Shown here in pieces: positions 59,581-64,000 of a stretch of DNA of 64,000 nucleotides; position 1 is the first letter of the stretch; the number at the start of each line of letters is the position of its first letter. This DNA is from an uncultured Oscillospiraceae bacterium (GTDB lineage Bacteria > Bacillota > Clostridia > Oscillospirales > Oscillospiraceae), in the NCBI GenBank assembly GCA_910587285.1, contig CAJULM010000005.1:1-64000 (forward strand). Direction: 5' to 3'. The notes beneath the pieces were generated by a model that was given only the letters and a program-made list of their open reading frames with translations, searched no databases and was not told the DNA's origin. Position numbers and translations under genes: made by a program.

Positions 59581-59784
59581 CACGCGCCTCCTCACCCAGA
59601 AAAGCAATCTCGCCATATTCTCAATATGAACAAAACCTATTATAATGCACTGCCCGCCAGCGCTGCGCAAAGCGCCGCAGCTAAAAGCAGACCTACTTTT
59701 TTCATGCGCAAATTTCATTCCTTTCCTGAGAATTGTTCTATTGTACTACAGTTGTCACCCAAAGTCAAACCGTCAGAAAACGCG

Positions 59785-59824
59785 AAAGGGGGACGCTTCC
59801 TCAAAAAGCGTCCCCCTTCTTTGT
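59785..59824 (-). terminator. Terminator of the alpha/beta hydrolase gene
   Basis: 12-bp stem AAGGGGGACGCT/AGCGTCCCCCTT around 59786-59819, about 30 bp after the hydrolase stop. T-rich on both sides. Confidence 0.8.
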
Positions 59825-59851
59825 TCAAACGTACCCGTCAGCTCAAATTTA

Positions 59852-60868
59852 TTACGAGAAAAATTTCTCCACCGCCGCCACGAACTGCGCGGGGGACTCT
59901 AAATGACACCCGTGCCCACCCGGCAAAACCTGTTCCTCATACCGTCCGCCATTGGTGGCGTACCGCTCCAGCACCTCGCGGGTCTGGGCCACCATCGGCT
60001 GGGGTGGGATAACCTCCGCCCCCGGCCAGCCGGGAACGATCCCCGCCTGCCCCAGATAGCCGAAATCGCACAGGGAGGTGTCGCTCACCATGATGTCACT
60101 GTCCCCCCGCACCCACAGCACCGGCGGCTTGGCCGGTGTGTCCGCCAGAGCGGAGAGGTTGCCGTGATTGGGGGCCATGGTGTTGCAAACGCCCTTGTCT
60201 CCCGCCGCCACAAAGGGCCACTGGGAAACCTGCCGGGTGTCGCCGGGGTACATCCCCTCCCCCACCTTGGTTTTGAGCATCTCCGTGATGAAGCGCTCCT
60301 CCCACTCACCCTCCATGCGGAACGGAGGCTTAAAGTATACGCTGTTGAGGGTGGTGCGCAAAAACTCCCGTTCGCCGGACAGCAGGGACTGCACCAGCTG
60401 AGCATTGGCGCAGCCGCCGCCGGAGGCCAGCCCCGGCGGGTCCAGCATCACGCCGTCCGCCCCCTTCGTCCCCCCAAAGCCACAGGGAGAACCGGGGTTG
60501 ATGAGAATCAGGCCCGTAAGCTGCCCGCCGTGCTCCATGGCATACTGCATGGCTACGCAGCCCCCCATGGACCAGCCAGCCACGGCAAATCGCTCCCAGC
60601 CCAGCGCGGCGGTAAACTCCGCCAGATCATCCGTCCAGTCCCCAAACCCCCGGGTGGCGTCCACTGGAAGGGCCTCAGAATCGCCGAAGCATCGCAGGTC
60701 CGGGGCGACCACGTCAAACCTCTCCGCCAGGGCAGGGAACAGCGGCAGATAGAACACGGAGGAGGACACATTGCCGTGGACGAGCAGTAGCTTCCGGCTG
60801 TTTCCCTCCCCGGCCCGGTAATAGGCGGTGGTCAACCGCCCAGTGGTGAGAAATTGCTGTTTGTACAT
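59852..60868 (-). CDS. Alpha/beta hydrolase
   Basis: 338 residues. Oxyanion region LLLVHGNVSSSVFY, nucleophile elbow AGWSMGG with Ser100, acid in RGDSDIMVSD, catalytic His in GGHGCHLE. Longer than the next hydrolase, with a 60-residue lid containing GSPCGFGGTKGADG. Substrate unknown. Upstream of it on the same strand are a TetR gene and a second hydrolase with a CoA-transferase. Confidence 0.9.
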   Translation of the reverse strand: MYKQQFLTTGRLTTAYYRAGEGNSRKLLLVHGNVSSSVFYLPLFPALAERFDVVAPDLRCFGDSEALPVDATRGFGDWTDDLAEFTAALGWERFAVAGWSMGGCVAMQYAMEHGGQLTGLILINPGSPCGFGGTKGADGVMLDPPGLASGGGCANAQLVQSLLSGEREFLRTTLNSVYFKPPFRMEGEWEERFITEMLKTKVGEGMYPGDTRQVSQWPFVAAGDKGVCNTMAPNHGNLSALADTPAKPPVLWVRGDSDIMVSDTSLCDFGYLGQAGIVPGWPGAEVIPPQPMVAQTREVLERYATNGGRYEEQVLPGGHGCHLESPAQFVAAVEKFFS

Positions 60869-60894
60869 GACGCTTGCTCCTTTCAGCAGGGCAG

Positions 60895-61626
60895 TCAGTC
60901 CTCCGGCGCTTCCTCCCCGGCGGCAGGGGCCTCCTCCCCTTCGTCGTCCAGGTCATCATCGTCAAATTCCACCTGGATTCGAATCGCGGGCGGAGCAGGC
61001 GGGGGCGCTACCGCATCGGTCTTGGCAAAAATGCCCCCTTCGATAATGTGCATGAAGCTCTCCACCACCCGTTCCACATCAGTGGGGTAATCCTGAAACA
61101 AGCCCCAGTTCAGACCCAGAAAGTTGGACGCGCCCATGAGGGTGTAAGCCAGCACCTCGCTGTCAATCTCCTGCCGGAGCTCCCCCGACGCCTTCGCCGC
61201 GTCTATTCCCCGCATATAAGAGCGGCAGAAGCTCACATAGTAATCCGTGAACAGCTGCTTATCAATATACAGGGATTCCCAAATGATGTGGTACATATAG
61301 CGGTTTTCCCGCACGAAATGCAGCCATTCCCGCAGACCCACCTCCTCCGCCTTCCGGCGGGTGGCGCACCCCTGAATCGCTTGATTCAGATGCTTGCGGA
61401 TCATGTGGCTGCATTGCAGCAGCAAAAACCGGTAGAGATTGTACTTCCCGTCAAAGTAGACGTAAAAGGTGCCCGAGGCCACCCCTGCCCGCCGGGTGAT
61501 GTCGTTGATGGAGGCGTTGTGATACCCTTTTTCATAGAATTCCTGGGCGGCGGCGCTGACAATGCGGTTGAGCGTCTCACGCCCCTTTTTAGTTTTAGGC
61601 CGGTTGATCAAGGCTCTGTGATCCAA
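60895..61626 (-). CDS. TetR-family regulator with acidic C-terminal tail, TTG start
   Basis: 243 residues, read from TTG at 61626 with AGAGGGGAG 8 nt upstream. Upstream codons lack an SD, and the next ATG lies inside the fold. HTH at about residues 35-60 (ASINDITRRAGVASGTFYVYFDGKYNLY). The tail is unusual, a run of Asp/Glu (VEFDDDDLDDEGEEAPAAGE). Likely controls the adjoining hydrolase and CoA-transferase genes. Confidence 0.9.
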   Translation of the reverse strand: MDHRALINRPKTKKGRETLNRIVSAAAQEFYEKGYHNASINDITRRAGVASGTFYVYFDGKYNLYRFLLLQCSHMIRKHLNQAIQGCATRRKAEEVGLREWLHFVRENRYMYHIIWESLYIDKQLFTDYYVSFCRSYMRGIDAAKASGELRQEIDSEVLAYTLMGASNFLGLNWGLFQDYPTDVERVVESFMHIIEGGIFAKTDAVAPPPAPPAIRIQVEFDDDDLDDEGEEAPAAGEEAPED

Positions 61627-61707
61627 GTTGAAGTCTCCCCTCTTTATTTGAGCCGGTTCATTGGAACCCAGTATAGCCTTTTCCAGTCGCAAAATCAATC
61701 AATTTAT

Positions 61708-62523
61708 TCAGGATATGTGATATTCCGTCTTAGATGCGTTGCAAAAGCCCAGAGTGAGCGCGGCGAACAGCACCGGCTGCTCATACATGGAGGCGTGGCC
61801 GCAGCCAGGCAGGACGGCATAGTGGCTGTTCGGAATCTGACGGTGGAGCAGCTGCTGCTCCTCCACAGGAGTGAGGTAATCCTGCTGGCAGGACACGATA
61901 AGGGTGGGCGCCTGAATCTCCCCCAGCCGGTCCGTCACATCATAGTTTCGGGCACTGTTGGTGAGGCGGATCATGGGCTGGATAAAATTAGGGTCGCCGA
62001 ACACAGGGCGCAGGGTCTCCCTCCGCTGGGCCATCCAGTCCTGCTTCTCCCGGTAAAACCGAGGCGAGTAGATCACCGGGATGGTGGTGAGATAATAGGC
62101 GTCCGCATCGCCGGCGGCCAGATTCCACGCATCCCCGATGTCCCCCAGCCAGGGGCCGGTGCGGGCGGTGGTGTTGAACAGCAGCAGCCGTTCCACCCGC
62201 TCTTGGTGCTCGATGGCAAAGCGTAGCGCCACCTCCCCGCCGTAGGAGATGCCCAGCACACAGACCCGGCCGATGTTCAAGTGGTCCAGCAGGGCCAGCG
62301 CCACCTCCGCCTGAAGGGCCTGGTCGAAGGGGCCGTCCATCCGGACGGACCGGCCCTGATCCAGAAAGTCCAGAAGAATCAGCCGGTTATTTTGGGAAAA
62401 GGGCTCCACAAACTCCGCCCAGCTCCTACAGGACATCATGATGCCGTTGAGCACCAGCAGAGGCTTGCCCTGGCCGTGCTCCTCGTAATAAATCTGCTTG
62501 CCTTGAAATTCAAAATATGCCAT
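61708..62523 (-). CDS. Alpha/beta hydrolase, HAD-like esterase/lactonase type
   Basis: 271 residues from the ATG at 62523 (SD AAGGGGGG at 7 nt). LLVLNGIMMSCRSW forms the oxyanion turn, with nucleophile Ser93 in LGISYGGE, Asp in SCQQDYLTP and His in GCGHASMYE. The GxSxGGE elbow resembles 3-oxoadipate enol-lactonase and BioH-like enzymes. It is 13 bp after the CoA-transferase gene, so it may hydrolyse a CoA- or lactone intermediate of that pathway (inference). Confidence 0.88.
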   Translation of the reverse strand: MAYFEFQGKQIYYEEHGQGKPLLVLNGIMMSCRSWAEFVEPFSQNNRLILLDFLDQGRSVRMDGPFDQALQAEVALALLDHLNIGRVCVLGISYGGEVALRFAIEHQERVERLLLFNTTARTGPWLGDIGDAWNLAAGDADAYYLTTIPVIYSPRFYREKQDWMAQRRETLRPVFGDPNFIQPMIRLTNSARNYDVTDRLGEIQAPTLIVSCQQDYLTPVEEQQLLHRQIPNSHYAVLPGCGHASMYEQPVLFAALTLGFCNASKTEYHIS

Positions 62524-62536
62524 CGCTGAGCCCCCC

Positions 62537-63853
62537 TTATCGGCGCCTGCCCAGGATGCCCACCTGGACAGCCTGCTCCCACAGCTCCTCCCGGAACTTG
62601 GGGTGGGCAATCTCGATGAGCCGAGCTACCCGGTCCCGCAGGCTGGTGCCCCGCAGCTCAGCCACTCCGTACTCCGTGACCACCCGGTCCACATCGTTGC
62701 GGGACAGGCTCACCGCCGCGCCCATGGTGAGCTGAGGCACAATCTTGGACACCTCGCGCTTTTCCCCCGTGGCGGGGTCCTTTACCATGGCGGTGGAGTA
62801 GAGCGCGATGATGGACTTGCCATTTCTGGACATCTGGGCACCGATGGCGGTGTCCGCCTGGCCGCCGGTGCCGGAATACTGCCGGGAACCGATGGACTCG
62901 CTGGCGCACTGGCCGGTGAGGTCCACCTCCAGGGAGGTGTTGATGGAGATCTGGTTGTCGTTCTGGGCGATGGTGTAGGGGTCGTTCACCCAGGCCCCGT
63001 CCATCACCGCCACAGCGGGGTTGTAATCCACAAACTCATACAGCTCCGGGATGCCCATGGCGAAGGTGGTGACGATTTTGCCCCGGTTGATCTGCTTATA
63101 CTTGCCGTTGATGACGCCCATTTTCGCCAGACGCATCATGCCGCTGGTGAGCATCTCGGTGTGCGCCCCCAGGTCATTCTTACTCTCCAGGGCGGCGGCC
63201 ACCGCGTTGGGGATGCCGCCGATGCCCAGCTGGATGCACGACCCATCGGGCACCATCTCGGCTATGAGCTTCCCGATGGCGGCGTCCTTCTCTGTGAAGG
63301 GCAGATCAGGCGTGACGGGGGGCAGGTAGTCCGCCCGGATAAGGTAGTCCACGTCGGACACGTGAACCTGTACGTCCCCCAAAGTATAGGGCATATTGGG
63401 GTTGACCTCCAGCATCACCAGGTCGGCGGCCTCCAGCATCCGCTTCTCGTAGGTGTTAGACAGGGACAGGGAGATATACCCGTGCTTATCCGGCATGGAT
63501 GCCGCGCCCACGTAGATGTTGGGCTTGACAAATTGAAGGCGCTTGGTTGCGGCCAAGTGGAGATGGTTGGGAATATAGGCCATATTGCCGTTGCCGTGGG
63601 CCTTGCGCATCTGAGGCGCAAAAAACCACCCATCCACCTCAAAGGAATCGGCGTACTCCGGCTTGTAGATTTCAGAGGGGTGAGTGGGCAGGCAGTTGGT
63701 CACCTTCACGCCCTTTACCCGGCCGGCAATGGTGTGCAGCCGGCCCATAAACAGCCCGGCCTCCGACGCGCCCAGGCCGGTGACGACCACATCGCCGGAT
63801 TTGACAAAGGACAGGGCCTTCTCCACGCTGATGCACTTCTCCTCATAGCTCAT
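62537..63853 (-). CDS. 4-hydroxybutyrate / butyryl-CoA:acetate CoA-transferase family
   Basis: 438 residues, full length for class I CoA-transferases of the Cat/AbfT/But group. IQLGIGGIPNAVAAAL and the catalytic Glu233 in AHTEMLTSGMM, then NDPYTIAQNDNQISINTSLEVDLTGQC, GTGGQADTAIGAQMS and TEYGVAELRG are the family blocks. It swaps CoA between acetate and butyrate or 4-hydroxybutyrate, the final step of many gut butyrate producers. The two subfamilies cannot be separated with confidence here. SD AAAAGGAGC before the ATG. Confidence 0.92.
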   Translation of the reverse strand: MSYEEKCISVEKALSFVKSGDVVVTGLGASEAGLFMGRLHTIAGRVKGVKVTNCLPTHPSEIYKPEYADSFEVDGWFFAPQMRKAHGNGNMAYIPNHLHLAATKRLQFVKPNIYVGAASMPDKHGYISLSLSNTYEKRMLEAADLVMLEVNPNMPYTLGDVQVHVSDVDYLIRADYLPPVTPDLPFTEKDAAIGKLIAEMVPDGSCIQLGIGGIPNAVAAALESKNDLGAHTEMLTSGMMRLAKMGVINGKYKQINRGKIVTTFAMGIPELYEFVDYNPAVAVMDGAWVNDPYTIAQNDNQISINTSLEVDLTGQCASESIGSRQYSGTGGQADTAIGAQMSRNGKSIIALYSTAMVKDPATGEKREVSKIVPQLTMGAAVSLSRNDVDRVVTEYGVAELRGTSLRDRVARLIEIAHPKFREELWEQAVQVGILGRRR

Positions 63854-63970
63854 AAAAAACAGCTCCTTTTATTTTGCATAGGGGCGCGGTCCCCCGGCCA
63901 CATAGGACGCGCAGCAGGGGAGGAGCCCTCCTCCCCCGCCGCGCCGATTTCACCTGCTATAATAGTTCGG

Positions 63971-64000
63971 TCACTTCACCTGGGCCATCACATCGTCCAG
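63971..64000 (-). CDS. Extreme C-terminus of a gene that continues past the window
   Basis: Ten codons (LDDVMAQVK then TGA) open to the window end on the minus strand. Too short to identify; its position suggests that it belongs to the CoA-transferase transcription unit. Confidence 0.4.
   Translation of the reverse strand: MDDVMAQVK

Overview
The window is GC-rich (roughly 60 percent) DNA of a spore-forming, anaerobic, butyrate-type gut Firmicute, most like the Oscillospiraceae (Flavonifractor / Intestinimonas / Lawsonibacter group). This is inferred from AGGAGG-type ribosome sites, a BclA-like collagen protein, a CotH/VTC operon, Kce-Kdd-Kal lysine-fermentation enzymes, AtoE and thiolase genes, a dockerin/SLH pair and class-B sortase. 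No rRNA, intact tRNA or CRISPR array is seen.

Layout. 1-2.1 kb: the end of a collagen-like spore-surface protein and a family-2 glycosyltransferase. 2.2-2.45 kb: a tRNA-like scar. 2.5-10.4 kb: catabolic module 1, a TRAP transporter with 3-keto-5-aminohexanoate cleavage enzyme (kce), 3,5-diaminohexanoate dehydrogenase (kdd), 3-aminobutyryl-CoA ammonia-lyase (kal) and a regulator that fuses a Kdd-like domain to a sigma-54 AAA+ activator. Sigma-54 promoters precede both kdd and kal. 10.4-15.3 kb: an AraC regulator diverging from a GPH symporter, a creatininase-like hydrolase and a type-B carboxylesterase. 15.3-22.5 kb: a Spx/ArsC-like protein, a two-component system with an ABC transporter, a B3/B4-domain protein, and a TetR-ABC operon. 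22.8-28.9 kb: a 1609-residue dockerin-bearing M60 metalloprotease and an SLH-anchored partner. 29-31 kb: an unknown protein and a group Ic aminotransferase. 31-37.5 kb: catabolic module 2, hydroxyacyl-CoA dehydrogenase, PAS-sigma-54 activator, thiolase, AtoE and a second beta-keto acid cleavage enzyme, again with sigma-54 promoters.

37.8-42.4 kb holds the most striking regulatory architecture. A class-B sortase and its VPQTG-terminated Cys-rich substrate lie behind two tandem c-di-GMP-I (GEMM) riboswitch-like aptamers. Upstream of these is a 213-bp segment bounded by 26-bp inverted repeats (25/26 identical) that contains a sigma-A promoter, and next to it a tyrosine recombinase. This looks like a phase-variable invertible promoter, drawn here in the OFF orientation.

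42.6-46.7 kb: a CotH-DUF4956-VTC operon diverging from an orphan response regulator. 46.8-56.6 kb: a raffinose/sucrose locus (binding protein, two permeases, GH36 alpha-galactosidase, AraC regulator, fructokinase, GH13_4 enzyme). 56.6-64 kb: a chemoreceptor remnant, MATE pump, Rrf2/cupin pair, two alpha/beta hydrolases, a TetR regulator and a 4-hydroxybutyrate/butyryl-CoA transferase family enzyme. Start codons were revised from the longest open frames wherever a Shine-Dalgarno (SD) site or family alignment pointed to an internal start.
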